Shown: positions 25,236-36,850, counted from the first letter of the stretch. The stretch is DNA of 64,000 nt from Lithospermum erythrorhizon (GCA_019722365.1 JADFUC010000766.1:1-64000); one strand, 5' to 3'. Notes: generated from the sequence alone by a model not told the origin. A program made the numbers and translations.

Positions 25236-25247
25236 ACGGTATCGAGC
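25236..25247 (+). promoter_or_regulatory. Chromovirus primer-binding site
   Basis: ACGGTATCGAGC begins four bases after the 5' LTR and resembles TTGGTATCAGAGC, the tRNA-Met complementary site of plant Gypsy elements, with one base lost. Confidence 0.7.
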
Positions 25248-26689
25248 GCAGTTTCCTCGCTTAATCGGGTTCTCGCGTACGTGCTCACGCCTAAAATTTT
25301 GTAAAATTTCTTTGCGCCATAGTCTTTACGAGTCTAAATTCATTTTTACTTTCTTTCCAGACCTGCCCGAGGATGCCACCCTGTAGTTGAGTTCTCGGGC
25401 AGATCGAATCGCTGACCCGTTTAGGGGTGTAGGTGCTTCTAGAGTAGACGCGAGGCTGGGCTGTGGTGGTGATCCCGAAGAGTCAAGGTAATTCTGCAGA
25501 GGCAGAGCCTTTAAACTGGGGAGGAAGGGCTGCGAGGAGCCGAGCGTGGACCAACCGGTCCCCGTGATGGTGTACACCCTGTGTATGAAATGAGTACGAG
25601 GATTTTGGCGTGAGCGACGTTGTGCTCCAAGCATCTCGACCACTCAGCTTGTTTCGGCACCGAGAGGCGAGATTCGCTACCAGACACAGACGCTTCCTCA
25701 AGAAGCGGACCACCGAGTTCCAGAGTTACCCACACACCCAGGTCGCGATCAATTCTCGGAGGCATTAGAGAATAAGTCAACTCCCATTGGCTCGTGTAGA
25801 TGAGCTCGAAAAGTGAAGTTTGCAAAGGTACCGGGGCTTGTCGGGCGGAGCTGGGGAGTCAGGAACCATGTCCAATGATCACTAAGCTAGATTCGGGAAC
25901 TCTTGCATGCACTTCGCTTGGAGACTCATATGTACGCTGGCTGGCAGGAGTCGTCTGTATGCAAAAGAGGAGCAGAATGCTTGATGGGTATGAGGAGAGG
26001 TTCCAAATGACTTGCGCTTGATTCGGGAGCGTACTCCCACCGAGCTACGAGATCGGAGGCTTGGCCGTGGGCCGAGATTGCATTCGAGAGATTGTCCTTG
26101 TTCACTTACACCAGCTTTCACTGGGCCAGAATGCACAGAGGTGGGAGTAGGACATAGCGTAATCCAGGTGAAAAGAGAGGGAGGTCTGATGTGACTAGAG
26201 CGGTGGGCCGCACTCTGCCAGGATTTCGTGAGGAATTTTCAAAGAACACCGGCTTTGATTTGAGCCATTTCAAGACAATCGTATGTTCACCTAGATTTTC
26301 GTGGGGCTTTCAAAGATCTCGTACTCTGTGAGTGAGTGGTTTTCACGTGGTATTTCGGTGTCCACGCATCGCATGTTCGTTATTAGCTGGGCGTAACGGG
26401 CACAAAGCGCGTAAGTGATCACGCGACCCGTAGGCGATTTGCTCGGCTGCCGTTAGCCGTAAGCATTTCGCGTCCTTCTTAGGGTACGTAGAGCGTACCC
26501 ACTTCAAGCCGCACGCTGGGAGAGGCGGATCTCTGTGGCGAGGCGGACGATTCGGCGGACGGCTGCAGCCGTGGCCGGTGGATTCACAGAATGACCAAAG
26601 CGTAGCCAGGTAGCGTATTTGGCGTGGCTTGGCACGGGCAAGAGGATATATTAATGCAAATAATGCTGTGCCAGAGGCACGGATATTCC
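25248..26689 (+). pseudogene. Chromovirus gag region, heavily degraded
   Basis: By position this should encode gag. Several short frames exist on both strands, but I cannot recognise a capsid domain or zinc knuckle. The best + strand stretch, at about 25800-26021, ends in RMLDGYEERFQMTCA. The - strand frames here are longer but occur in a + strand element and look like shadows. Confidence 0.35.
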
Positions 26690-27010
26690 GAGAATGGCGA
26701 CAGTAATCTCATCTTTACATGGTCTTCGACGCCGCTTATTGTTCGATCCCTGAGCCACACACTCTTTTATATCTTTGAATTTTGCTAAAAGGCTATCTTT
26801 GAGTTACGAACATCCAGAAAATTTTTATTATAATGACACCGGTGGGGAGGTCGGTCGAGGTAATTGAGGTTTATAGTAATTGTCCCTTAAGTTATCGATA
26901 ATCATGCCACAGTGTAATCAAGTACCTCAGCTTAGTGGATTTTGACTTGATCTTGGGAATGGACTGGTTGGGAAAACACCATGCCGTAATAAATTGTCAC
27001 CGTAAGGATT
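26690..27010 (+). pseudogene. Chromovirus aspartic protease remnant
   Basis: Reads LLFDP, then ATHSFISLNFAKRL across a stop. This is the Gypsy protease region around the D-S/T-G-ATHSFIS motif, with the catalytic DSG changed to DP-stop. Further on, LDLGNGLVGK and C-NKL correspond to the LGMDWL-x-H-A-I-DC segment. The enzyme would have cut the gag-pol polyprotein; here it is inactive. Confidence 0.65.
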
Positions 27011-27111
27011 AGGTTTAATAGGCCTCGGTAGCTCCGAGTTACGGGTTGCTTGGGATAAGAGAAGTTTTATCGCCTCGTGATCTCGGTGTTGGCTCGTAGT
27101 TAATGAATGCG

Positions 27112-27830
27112 GAATGTTTTCAAAGTGTGAATTTTGTCGGGGAACGCTGCACCTCTGGGTCATGTTATCTCAGCGGCGTGTCTGGACCCCCAAAAAGTGG
27201 AAGCGGTGGGATGAATCGGGAGAGGCCTCAAGTGTGACTCCGAGGTGTGAGAAGTTTCTTGGGTTTAGCTGGGTATTACAGAAGGTTCATACAAGACTTT
27301 TCGTTGACGCTAATCTCGGCGACTAAGTTGACAAAGTGAAGCGGGGTACCATTTGTTTCGTGGGCGAGAGCGCGATGCCTGCTTCAATGTGAGTTGAAGA
27401 GGAGATCAATTTCACAGCCCCATTGTTGACACTACCGCCGTGGTTCCAGGGTATTGCAGTGGGCCAGCCAGATAAGTCACATCGTGGGTTAGCTCGCGTA
27501 TTGACGCAGAATGGAAAGGTGATCGATATGCATCTCGACAATCAAGAACCATGAAAATTATCCTACCCATGACTTGAGTTAAGCGATTGTTTTCGCTTTG
27601 AAAATTTGGAGACACTACTTGTATGGGGTTAAATGCCAGATATTTACAAACCACAAGAGTTTGAAGTATATCACCACCTGCAGGAGTTGAATTTCGAGAC
27701 AAATAAGATGGACAGAGTTTTAGTGATCACGATCTGACGATTGAATATCATCCGGGAAAGAAAATGTAGTGGCGGACGCTCGTTTGGTAAAGGGAAGTCA
27801 AGGAGGCAAAAGAGAGAGTTGAAACAGACG
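27112..27830 (+). pseudogene. Chromovirus reverse transcriptase C-terminus and RNase H
   Basis: At 27112-27310, FSKCEFC, WTPKKWKR, SVTPRCEKFLGFSWVLQKV and FVDANL match the connection region after the Gypsy RT palm. RNase H follows, with APLLTLPPW, GLARVLTQNGKVI, LLVWG-MPDIY and LNIIRERK at 27410-27770. The RT palm with its YxDD motif should lie between the protease and 27112, but only about 100 bp is there, so the polymerase core is deleted. Frames shift several times. Confidence 0.72.
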
Positions 27831-28012
27831 ATATACTTTGAGGTCGGGAGGCGATGGAACTTTGTTGGCCTATAATGTAAGTGGCACTCAAAGATTGCTA
27901 GATAAAATAGGAGAGATGCAAAAGGAAGACGAAAGTGCGAGGCCCCGTCGAGAAGTAAAAGAGGGAGGTAACTGAAGTTTACAAAGGCGATGACGGTATT
28001 CATACAGGAGAA

Positions 28013-28720
28013 ATGATCACGCTTCCACTTCGCCACCTAAAAAGTGGAGATCTCGACGAGGCTCACAACGCCTCATATAGTATGCATCCGGGGAGTACGA
28101 AAATGTATCGAAATTTAAGGGAGAACTACTGGTGGCCAGGGATGAAGAAAGAAATTGTGCATTTTGTAGCAAAGTGTTTGATTTGTCAACAAAGCCACAT
28201 TGACTATAAGCCTTCCCATGGGGTCATTTAAATCATACCTATACCGGAGCGATCTGAGAAGATCAACATGGACTTTGTGTTTGGGCTGAGAACTCGCAAA
28301 GAAATGATGGGATTTGGGTAATTGTGGATAGACTATCTAAGACCCTCTATTTTCTACCTATTAAAGCAAACTGGATGGATGGAGAAGCTGCCAAGACGTA
28401 CGTACTGCTGCATTGCTACGCGCCATGCAGGAGTATTGTTTCTCGATAGGGATGTAAGGTTCACTTTGAGGTTTTGGAAAGGCTTCAGAGGCGTTAGGGA
28501 CGGCGTCCATTTGAGTATTGCGTTTTCATCCTCAAACGCAGTATCGGATTATCCGTGGAGAACGATTCATCGCCGGAGGATATGCCGCGAGTCATGTTGA
28601 TTTTCTCTCGTAGTCGGGACGGTGAGTTGCCGAAAAATGAGTTCGCTTTTATAATACAATCAGCTTTTCAAGCTAGCATTGGGATGGCACCGTCAAGTTT
28701 TTGTATGGCCGGAGGTGTAT
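28013..28720 (+). pseudogene. Chromovirus integrase remnant
   Basis: The N-terminal HHCC zinc domain is well preserved in one frame at 28013-28231 (AHNASYSMHPGSTKMYRNL, NYWWPGMKK, KCLICQQSH). The catalytic core follows in other frames: NMDFVFGL (about 28268), IVDRLSKT, FLPIKANW and, at 28640-28700, NEFAFIIQSAFQASIGMAPS. Integrase inserts the reverse-transcribed copy into the genome. Stops and shifts break the core, and only fragments of its active-site region are readable. Confidence 0.75.
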
Positions 28721-29099
28721 TTAATTGATATTGAACGAGGTGGTGGAAAGAAAGATTTGCGTCCTAATCAGCGGAAGTTCGACAGTAGGTAAAAGTGATA
28801 CAACAACATTTGAGGACGGCACAGGATAGACAAAGAAGTACGCTGATCGACGCCGAGTGGACTTGTCATTCGAGGTAGGTGGACTGGTATTTCTGAAGAT
28901 ATCTCCATGGGCAAGCATGATCAGAGAAATAGGAATTGAGTCCCCGCTACATCAGTCGCTTGAATCTCGGGACAGCGGGGCAGAGCTTACCGCTTTAGCC
29001 CCGCTTAGAGAATTGAGAGGATTCATGATGTGTTCATGTGTCTTGTTTCGAGGAAGTACGCTACGGATTTAGCCGCACATCTTTGAGTTTCAAATTGAC

Positions 29100-29275
29100 G
29101 CACTGTGTGTATCAATTCCATGAGGGACCGCAGGATCTTCGGATCGTAAAAAGAAGGCGCCGAGGAACAAGAAGGAAATTGGTAAAAGTTTTGTGGAGGT
29201 ATCATCGAGTGGAGGAAGCCACGTGGGAGCGAGGAGACAGAAACCGCTACCGCAGCCTTTTCGCCCGAGGTTAAG
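29100..29275 (+). pseudogene. Chromodomain at the integrase C-terminus
   Basis: The ORF ending at 29274 contains RKLVKVLWRYHRVEEATWE, the V-W--H-VEEATWE signature of plant chromovirus chromodomains, followed by ERGDRNRYRSLF. In active relatives this domain helps direct insertion to particular chromatin. It identifies the element as a chromovirus. Confidence 0.82.
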
Positions 29276-29340
29276 CGATCTTGGCTGCTTTTGATTCATA
29301 CCTTTGTGAAGTTTTGAGTCGAGAATCTCGAGGCTTAAAT

Positions 29341-29358
29341 TTTGTTGGGGTGGGCAGT
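29341..29358 (+). promoter_or_regulatory. Polypurine tract of the chromovirus
   Basis: TTTGTTGGGGTGGGCAG directly upstream of the 3' LTR fits the purine-rich plus-strand primer site, with an embedded T. Confidence 0.5.
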
Positions 29359-29359
29359 A

Positions 29360-31841
29360 ATGCACAACCGGTGTAGCTTACTGCTAATAAAATAAACTAA
29401 AATATGATTTTTAATTTATTTCCGTAAATTGGGAACCCACTAAATATTTTATGTTCAAGTAATGTTAATGTTCGAGTCATTGTCAAACAAATTAAAACGA
29501 GAGGTATAGATCGAATTAAAGGTTCGGATTTTCACCGGTTGGGCTTTTGGGCCCAACCCAATTACTTAAACCATCCTATGAGCCCAACTCACCAAAACCC
29601 ACTTCTTCCCTTCCATTTCCAAAATGGCAGAGCTCTATACTTTCCCTCCATTTTTTTTTTCAATTTTCTCCTCAATCTCAGCTTTGGAACCGAAATTTCC
29701 GGAAGCTTCTCCTCATCATCCCCTTCGCTTTCATGGTAAAAAAAGGTGCGATATTTTGAGTATTTTGTGAAATCTCCAAACTTTGACTTTTGTTGACTTT
29801 TTCGATATTTTTAAATTTTATTGCTCCAATTGGATTCTCTTTGGGTTGTATTAGGTATTCTTGGATTGAAATATGGGGTTTGATGAAATTTCTTTATGTT
29901 TTTAGGACGGTTGACTTTTGGAACTTTTGGGTTGACTTTTTGATTTTGGGTATATTATTGAATAATTATTTGCTTCAGGCTTTTAAATTGTAATATAGGA
30001 ATTGATAATGATCGATATTTGGGGTAGAAACGGTAGTTATAGCTTGAATTGACTTTCGGGGCGATCAGAGTTGACTTCGCTAAACGTGGTGGTTAATGTA
30101 AACAAGTTAAATGATCATGATCATGATTGTTTTCGGGGATACAAATACGAATTATGTTGTCAGAAATAGGTCGGAATTAATCGTAGGGATTTTGGGTAAA
30201 CGAACTTAGTGGATTGGGGGTTGAGAGTTATGGTTGCTAACAGTGGAAAAAAGGTTGAAATTGGAATTATTGAAATTATTTGGAAACGCTGAGTTCGATT
30301 AGGATATACCGACTATCGAATTTTAGTCCGGTAGTGAGGTTTGTCATCGAGATTGTTATTGAAACATAACTGGTAATCTTTACGTAAGTTGTAATTTATA
30401 ATGGAAATGAGTTAAAAAGCCTGGTATTTAAATTAGGATAAAGGGGTTGAAATGGTTACGAGTTGTGATTTTATTTTTGTAATGTGTCCGTTCGCACTCT
30501 GCACGCTGGGAACGCGAGGATCGATTGATCATTGGGGCGAGCGGTACTAGCCAAGTGGGATTATCACTGCTTGTTATCTTATTTGTCTTTGGATGTCAGG
30601 TATGGTAAATTGATCATGACAGTTGCATCTGGCTTAACTTATCCGTGTGTATCGCTTAAACCGAATCGCTGACCATGCTGTAGCTCGCCTGTATTTACTG
30701 GGGTGTGCTTATCGAGGGCAATTATGCTTGAGCATATTTATGTTTCAGTGTAATCAGGAGTATGTTTACGCCGAGTGTATTCCTATATTCATGTCGAAAG
30801 TATAATTCAAGTGCTGCTGAAGTATCCGGGAACGTATTCCGCTGAAAGTGTGTTTTGTACGCATTTGGTTGTATCGCTATGATATAGATGTTACTTGAAA
30901 CCGTTGTGTGTTTGTTATATGTGTTTGACATTGTACGTGTGATCGGTGGACGCTGGTATTTGACGCCATGCTCGCGCGACCGCCGAAAAGGATAACATGA
31001 CGACAAGCTGTGTTCGGGCGGTGAGCCTCGCTGAAAAGGATATGTCAGTTGGCGGGGCGCTCGGCGCGGTCCGGGCTGAAAAGGATGAATTGTTATATAT
31101 GACATGTTATTTTGGTTCCGCTTTTGTGTAAATAAATTATTTATGGTCAGTGTTAACGTGTCAGCGAAATTTTATCGTTACGCGGTTTTGATTATGGATG
31201 CGATATATGGCCAGCCGAAGTTGTGAAGTCGAGTTTTCTCAGACGGTATGATGATTGGCGAGTATTCGCTAGGGATGTCTTGAATAGTTAGCATATTTCT
31301 ATACTATATGGTATAACTCGTATTTACCTATCTTTTGCTGGGTACCTATATATATTTTCTCATTGTATTCGTCAGCTCGGATATGGGTAAGTTACCATCC
31401 GGTGATCCGCTTCCACTAAGTCGGCCGAGGTTACCTCTTCCCACCTTCGCATCGACAGTGCCCTTTGGAAGCATTGAGTTCATGAGTGTTCGTGACTTTA
31501 TTTAGGGGCGAGACGGTGGCTAGGATCCTTGGTAGTCCTCTCTTTTCATTCTTCGTAAATCAAGTGTTGCTTTTTGGTTTTGGAAATGTTGAAATTGTAA
31601 GATATTTTGGTACATTTTGGTGACTCGTTGTCATGTTTTATGTTTTTGGGTTTGGCTAGTAATGCCACGATGGTCAAATTTTGTATCTCGACGCTTTTAG
31701 TTTCGAACTATTCTATTTTTATCAAACCTGGCCGTGTTCTACTGCTTTAAACAGTGTTTTTCGTCAACCATCGGGACAGACTCCGAGACAGTTGGACATC
31801 TTAACCTCGAGGGCGCATTTACTCGAGGCTGGGTCGTTACA
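29360..31841 (+). repeat. Chromovirus 3' LTR
   Basis: About 2480 bp, the partner of 22773-25232. It starts near ATGCACAACCGG, closer to the usual TGTCACAACCCG form than the 5' copy, and ends GGGTCGTTACA. ORFs inside it (for example 29539-29993) have no recognisable product. Confidence 0.85.
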
Positions 31842-32110
31842 CCTCCGCATTAAATTCTCTCGCTTGTCATGAACTTCAATATGCACAAGTTTGAGTTATT
31901 CTAAATGAACTTCATAAGATGATCACGAATGCCGAGACGAATCCGTAAGACTGTAACTTCTACTCCTTCGCCAGGTCCAAAACAAAGCAAGAATTCAAGA
32001 AGAATAAGAAGTTTACTCAAAGAAAGCCAACGGTTCGAGGAACTCAAAGTTGCCGGACGTGGAACACTAAAAGGGAAGACAAATGTCATTATCAAGGGAA
32101 CCTAGGTTAT
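31842..32110 (+). pseudogene. Copia gag, C-terminal part after the chromovirus
   Basis: The sequence after the 3' LTR gives ALNSLA, then MNFNMHKFELFLNELHKM across a shift; this is the gag segment expected downstream of the part at 22263-22772. About 100 bp later, FTQRKPTVRGTQ and KCHYQGNLGYW correspond to the basic region and the CCHC knuckle, with the second Cys lost. The Copia gag gene is therefore cut in two by a 9-kb insertion. Confidence 0.68.
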
Positions 32111-32159
32111 TGGTAGTCACCCGCAGAAGTTCAAAGACGATAGGTTAATGGTCTCACAA

Positions 32160-33420
32160 CCATTTAAATTTCACAGTACGTATGTTATTGAAGTTTTTAC
32201 AACTTAATTCTACCGGGGCGCTTAGACACCGTTGTGGTTCTCATATTTGTCATAATATGCGTGAACTCAAGTCAAGCAAGACTCGGTATGGCATGTATCT
32301 AACGGGAACGGGCGCGGGCGTCGCGCTCTCGCAGTGATCCATCACACTTAAATTTGCCACGGGCCTTGCTTTAAACTTATCTCCGGTTTACTATGTACCG
32401 CAATTTGCAGAATATTATTTCCGCTTCTCGCTTTGAATAATGACGGGTTTTCATTATCAATATCCCCGTTTAATTCTTAGATCACCACGTAATCGGGTAA
32501 GATTTTGGTACCGCCCTTCAAAATTGGCCCATTCATTTTAGATACGATGACAGTCATATAACATAAACTTAAAACGGAATAAGCCTAATGACTTAAAACC
32601 GTACATACACGTGGCATTACAGATCAATATATTAACGAACCGAATCAAGAAACTCCACTCCGCGGATACTAAGGTTTCGACATTTAATCATACGATAAGT
32701 GCGAATCTTGCCTTTGGGCAAATGACTAAATCACCCTACTAATCGGATTCAATGAAACGGCACTGTTTTATCGGGGATCATACACTCCGACGTATACGCT
32801 AACGAACACATCCGGCAAGCAGGGGTTATAACTACTTCATTACATTTACCGATGATTACAGATACGGTTTTCTATATCCGATGAGACACAAACACGAGTT
32901 CATTGAGAAATTCAAGGAGTTCCAAAATGAAGTACAAAACCACCGAATAAGACAATAAAGATTCTCCGGCCCGATAGCGTGAGAATATTTGAAATACGAA
33001 GTTCAATACTCATCTTGTAGAGCGCGGTATCGCTTTCAATAACTACTCCGGCAGAACGCCACAACATAACGGCGTGTCTCAAAGGAGAAATCTAACCCTT
33101 CTTGATATGGTCTGCCCATGATGAGCCTATCTCATCTACCGCCACTGGGATATGCACTTCTAAGCACGACACTTACCTTAAAACAAATTTCCAACAAAGT
33201 CGCAGAGAGAAAACTCCCCATGAACTGCTCGAAGATTCCAAGTTGTTTTCTTCGTGATTTGGGTTGTAAAGCTTATGTTGGCAGATTAACAAAGGATAAA
33301 CTTTGCTCAAATCCGATAAATGCTATTTCATAGATATCCAAAGGAAACGCTTGGTTACTACTTACCCAAAGTACGAATAAAATCTTCATTGCTAAGATGT
33401 GAGTGTTCCTTGAAAGGAAT
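32160..33420 (+). pseudogene. Copia protease and integrase remnants
   Basis: CGSHICHNMRELKSS at about 32230 is the Copia protease region after the DTG site, which has been altered. LNLSPVYYVPQFA (about 32375) leads to the GAG-pre-integrase area. From about 32836, ITFTDDYRYGFLYPMRHKHE and FKEFQNEVQNH belong to the integrase core, followed by RNLTLLDMV (33087) and MMSLSHLPPLGYALL (33118). FLRDLGCKAYVGRLTKDK and CYFIDIQRKRLVTT-like sequence around 33260-33360 mark the integrase C-terminal part. The whole region is multiply frameshifted. Confidence 0.72.
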
Positions 33421-33499
33421 ATCTTTAATAAGTTAAGACACGGTATATGGAGTTCAACTCAAAGAGAAGACAACGTCTCCAATTTACTAGCGCCGTATT

Positions 33500-34115
33500 T
33501 AAGAAATGAAGGATTTACCTTTACGCTCGGCTATGTGGATCCATCATGTATGCCGGTTACGCACTAGACCTAATGTCTTACGCACTAAGTATAACCAAGA
33601 TAACAAGCTAATCCGTGAGAACCATCGATTGTGCCAAGGCATCTTGAAGTATCTCGGTAAATAACTAAAGATGCTTTTGCATACGGTGGAGATTTATGAG
33701 TTAAGAGTCACCGGCACACCGGCCAGACCGACGTAGACGACTATCGCTCCCGCCTAGGTATGTATTTTGTCTCAACGCGAGCAAGATTCGAGGAGTTCCA
33801 AGCAGAGGCATCGCTGGCCGATTCTACTACGTAATCTCGAGTACATCGCAGCTGGCCTCTAAGCCGCCAGTTAAGCACGCTGATTAAGAAATTCGTGATC
33901 GAGCTCGTATAGTACCTAGCACGAGGGACCCCGCTTGAGTTACTTTGTGACAATACTGGGCAATAGCCAAGCTAAAGAACCTCGGTTATAAATCACACAC
34001 AAAAATCCAAGCACGTATCTTAAAAGTATCACCTAATTGTGAGATACGCTTAATGTGGAGTTTTATATCAAAGTATGTAAAGTAGCACCGTAGGCCATCT
34101 GGCCGGGCTCCCTTT
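33500..34115 (+). pseudogene. Copia RT end and RNase H remnant
   Basis: GSIMYAG and TRPNVLRTKYNQDNK-like sequence near 33535-33610 match the Copia TRPD-Y region at the end of RT. VPRHLEVSR-like and YGGDL segments precede a degraded RNase H: YVFCLNASKIRGVPSRGIAG-like sequence, EYIAA (about 33840), YCDNTG (about 33943), and KSKHVS-KYHL near 34010. The RT palm between the integrase end (about 33420) and 33500 is absent, so this copy could not polymerise DNA even if its frames were intact. Confidence 0.62.
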
Positions 34116-34998
34116 ACCAAACCACTAAATCAGTAAAGCATTTAATGAAAGATGCATCGAACATAGGTCTTGTGACGTACGCCGCAGCCGCGTTAGGTTG
34201 CCGCGAATAAGATGTATCTATTAGCTATGTGAACAACATAAGGAATATCAAGGTTTCTTATATTCGATTATATTTGTTTACCGCCTATATGTTTATGTTT
34301 ACATATAATATACATGTATTGTATCCTCGATGAAAGTGAAAAGTTAAAATCCCTAGTTAGTCTATGTTTTCTGCAGAAAGCACATTTAATTGTCATTATA
34401 CCTCTTCAAGCCTAGAAACATAGGATACCAAAGTGCCTGGGTCGATGTCGATAGTTAGGGCGACAAAGATTATATGACTAACATGGTGTTTGATTAGTGA
34501 TCAAAATTGATCACGTTAGCCTCAAGTGACCAGTCAATACTCATGACCGGTCCTATGACTGGGTGTCAGATGACCAAAACAAATTCATAGAAGATATGTA
34601 TATTCATGTCCTATGACATTTGTTTAGAATTTTAGATTAGTCAATTTAGACTTATGATATATGACTATCTGTATTGCATAAGCTCAGATTTTGACTACTT
34701 AATTAAACGCTCCGCCTTTAAAAATGGGATCATAACGGCATATGTCAGTCACACAAATGAGTATAGCGATAGATGTTTATATATTGGGAAGGATTTATCC
34801 GCCCTGATATACAAGGAAGATCTCAGCCTCTCACATACTGGTACCGGGATTGCTTGCTGACGCCATAAATGCTTATTCGGGCCCATACTGAAGAAAGAAA
34901 GTCATATGCTTCATGACACACTTTTATTGTTAGCCTACGACTAGAGCTCGTATGATAAAGGAATTGTAAAGTAATCGGCCCAAGGGCAAAGCCAGAGC
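34116..34998 (+). other. Copia 3' noncoding region
   Basis: About 0.9 kb between the RNase H remnant and the 3' LTR with no gene, normal for several plant Copia lineages. A purine-rich stretch, AAGGGCAAAGCCAGAG, ends at the 3' LTR start and may be the degraded polypurine tract. Confidence 0.5.
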
Positions 34999-35968
34999 TG
35001 CTGAAATCAAATGCACTGATTCTCTTTATTGTGCCCGCTAAGTAAAATCAAGGTATCCATTCATTTACCGGGCTGGTTAAATGTGACATCGGAACTTAGT
35101 GTTCACCTTAGTAATGGTATATTACTAGCTGGTTCTCATGATAATTTAAGGGGTTACAGCCATTGCTGTGATCTTACTCATTAATCGTTATAATAATAGT
35201 AATTGGTCAATTATTATTATTATACAACTTACTATTATATGAGCCTAGAAGGTCACACATACAATGATATTCGAATAATATTTCATGAATGAAATTAAAC
35301 GAGACTTGTATATTGAGAAATGTATTTCTCAATATTTATATATTTGTCAAATATATACGCTTTCGATGAACATCAATTGGTTAAACTTGCAAGTTTAATC
35401 AATTAAGCAATCAGATCGATGAATAACTTGATGGTTATTTGATAGTGACTCGTTAGTATTTTAATGGACTCGCGGTTAAAATAGAACAATCTCACTAGTA
35501 ACTCATTATTTATCAGAGTGTTCATAACGTCTAATTAAGTTAACGAGTTAAACCGATTTAACGAGCGAACTTTGGGACTTGTATTTAAAGAGGGGATTAG
35601 GTTTTCAAGGACATATGAATCACAAAAACCTCCACCCTCAAAAAGTTGGCTGGCTCTTTTGAGAATTGGAAGACTTTCTCTTCCAATTCACATTTCATCA
35701 TAAAACTCTAGCAAGTTCTGCTCGGTTCGCTTTCTCGGGTGTATGCAATCTAGAGGACATCTCATCGGTGTTGAACAAGCGTTGGAGAGGATCTGGCGGG
35801 CTTCACGCAGGCACTACTGGGGAATCGGGTTCAATCCGCCTGCTGCAGTTAAGAATTCTCGTGATTCATACATTTGTCATTTAACGCTTAGATTAATTTA
35901 TATTATTTTGAGAACTGGGATGTATGAATTGGTGTTTAATACGATTAAATTCATACTAGATTCTAACA
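34999..35968 (+). repeat. 3' LTR of the nested Copia element
   Basis: 970 bp, the partner of 6906-7852. It starts TGCTGAAATC and ends CTAACA, with AATCCT directly after it. It includes TTATATATTTGTCAAATATA, shared with the 5' copy. Confidence 0.85.
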
Positions 35969-35974
35969 AATCCT

Positions 35975-36446
35975 CTATACATTCATCGTTATCGCCCTCA
36001 TGCCTAGTCATAAAAATTCATTCCTAAGATCCTCCTCCTCGTAATCATTCCTTCAACACCATTCACATTAAAGCGTTGTTTATCATAGGGTCGCCAAGTA
36101 TCAAGTCTGCCTACGGTCCATACTCATAGACTTATAAATTGAACTACACTCGGATACCATTCACAACTAAATGTACAAACATTCGCTTAATTGAGCATTT
36201 TCGTGGTATCGAATACGAGGTTACCCAGATTGCTCACGGAGGCCTCATCGAGATAGACACCTTTGTCGTGCATTCAGGTTTGGCACTTTCAATGACTCCC
36301 ACTTCCTCGTGGTCGCCCTCCTCCACTACCTCAAATTCCTCCTCGTGATTGGGTTCCGCCTCAATTATGACCTTTCTACCCTCTTTTTCCTCCACGCGAC
36401 GATCAGGCCCCCCTCTGTCCCTTATTTTGTTGTTTTTTGGTGCCAT
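35975..36446 (-). pseudogene. hAT accessory ORF remnant, proximal part
   Basis: A 70-residue - strand ORF starts at 36446 with MAPKNNKIRDRGG. It is highly charged (EEKEGRK, then EEEFEVVEEGDHEEVGV) and stays open to 36234. Weakly readable sequence runs on to the Copia insertion. It lies on the same strand as, and points towards, the fragment at 6760-6230, so the two were probably one gene before the Copia insertion. The acidic N-terminal stretch has no family match I can name. Confidence 0.4.
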
Positions 36447-36609
36447 TTTATAAATTAAACAATATATTACAAAATGAAGAGTATAAAAATAAGTTTATGG
36501 GTTGGTATGATAACAGATCAAGAAATTTGAGGAGAATTTGTGGAGAATTTCCTGATGAAATTTTGGGTTAATAATGAAACGAAGTTCAAAAGTCACTTAT
36601 CGCAAATTC

Positions 36610-36850
36610 CTTATTCAAAGCAAACGTGGTACTGCTCCATTTAAACGTACCATCGCTTAACTTACGTAAAGTTTAACCGATTTTGAAGTTAAACGTGGTA
36701 TCATTAATATAAACGCGGGTCAAGCTTGACTTACGTAATCTAAATGAAATTTAATAACTCAAACGGGTACTATTAGTCAGCTAACGGTACCAAGTTTACG
36801 GTAACGGTACCGCGCAATTTTGCAATGGTACGCCATTTCAATTCCATTTA
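36610..36850. repeat. GGTACC motif array between the two hAT genes
   Basis: Six or more degraded copies of AACGTGGTACCGTT (aaacgtggtactgctc, aaacgtggtatcatta, aaacgggtactattag, taacggtaccaagttt, taacggtaccgcgcaa), placed between the accessory ORF start and the transposase 3' end. It is the same motif as at the element ends. Confidence 0.65.

Larger units (their letters stand above)
22773..31841 (+). mobile_element. Ty3/Gypsy chromovirus inserted in the Copia gag gene
   Basis: Two long LTRs (22773-25232 and about 29360-31841) flank protease, partial reverse transcriptase, RNase H, integrase and a chromodomain, in Gypsy order. CCTCA (22768-22772) and CCTCC (31842-31846) form a plausible 5-bp target duplication with one mismatch. 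The chromodomain and primer site point to a Tekay/Del-like chromovirus, a lineage that favours heterochromatin. All coding frames are broken, and most of the reverse-transcriptase core is absent. Confidence 0.87.
6906..35968 (+). mobile_element. Ty1/Copia LTR retrotransposon split by two nested elements
   Basis: LTRs of 947 bp (6906-7852) and 970 bp (34999-35968) flank a leader, gag, protease, integrase, a remnant of reverse transcriptase and RNase H, in Copia order. A direct repeat AATCCT lies immediately outside both ends (6900-6905, 35969-35974), giving a 5-6 bp target duplication. A CACTA element (9041-21381) interrupts the leader and a chromovirus (22773-31841) interrupts gag. Without these the element is about 7.6 kb, a normal size for plant Copia. 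All frames carry stops or shifts. Confidence 0.85.

Noticed and set aside
25326..26136. Long - strand ORFs inside the chromovirus
   Set aside because: They oppose the element's coding strand and show no domain; treated as shadows of the degraded gag region.
36234..36446. Acidic - strand ORF considered as a host gene
   Set aside because: It lies within the hAT element on the same strand as its genes, has no conserved host family features, and fits better as the start of the element's accessory ORF.
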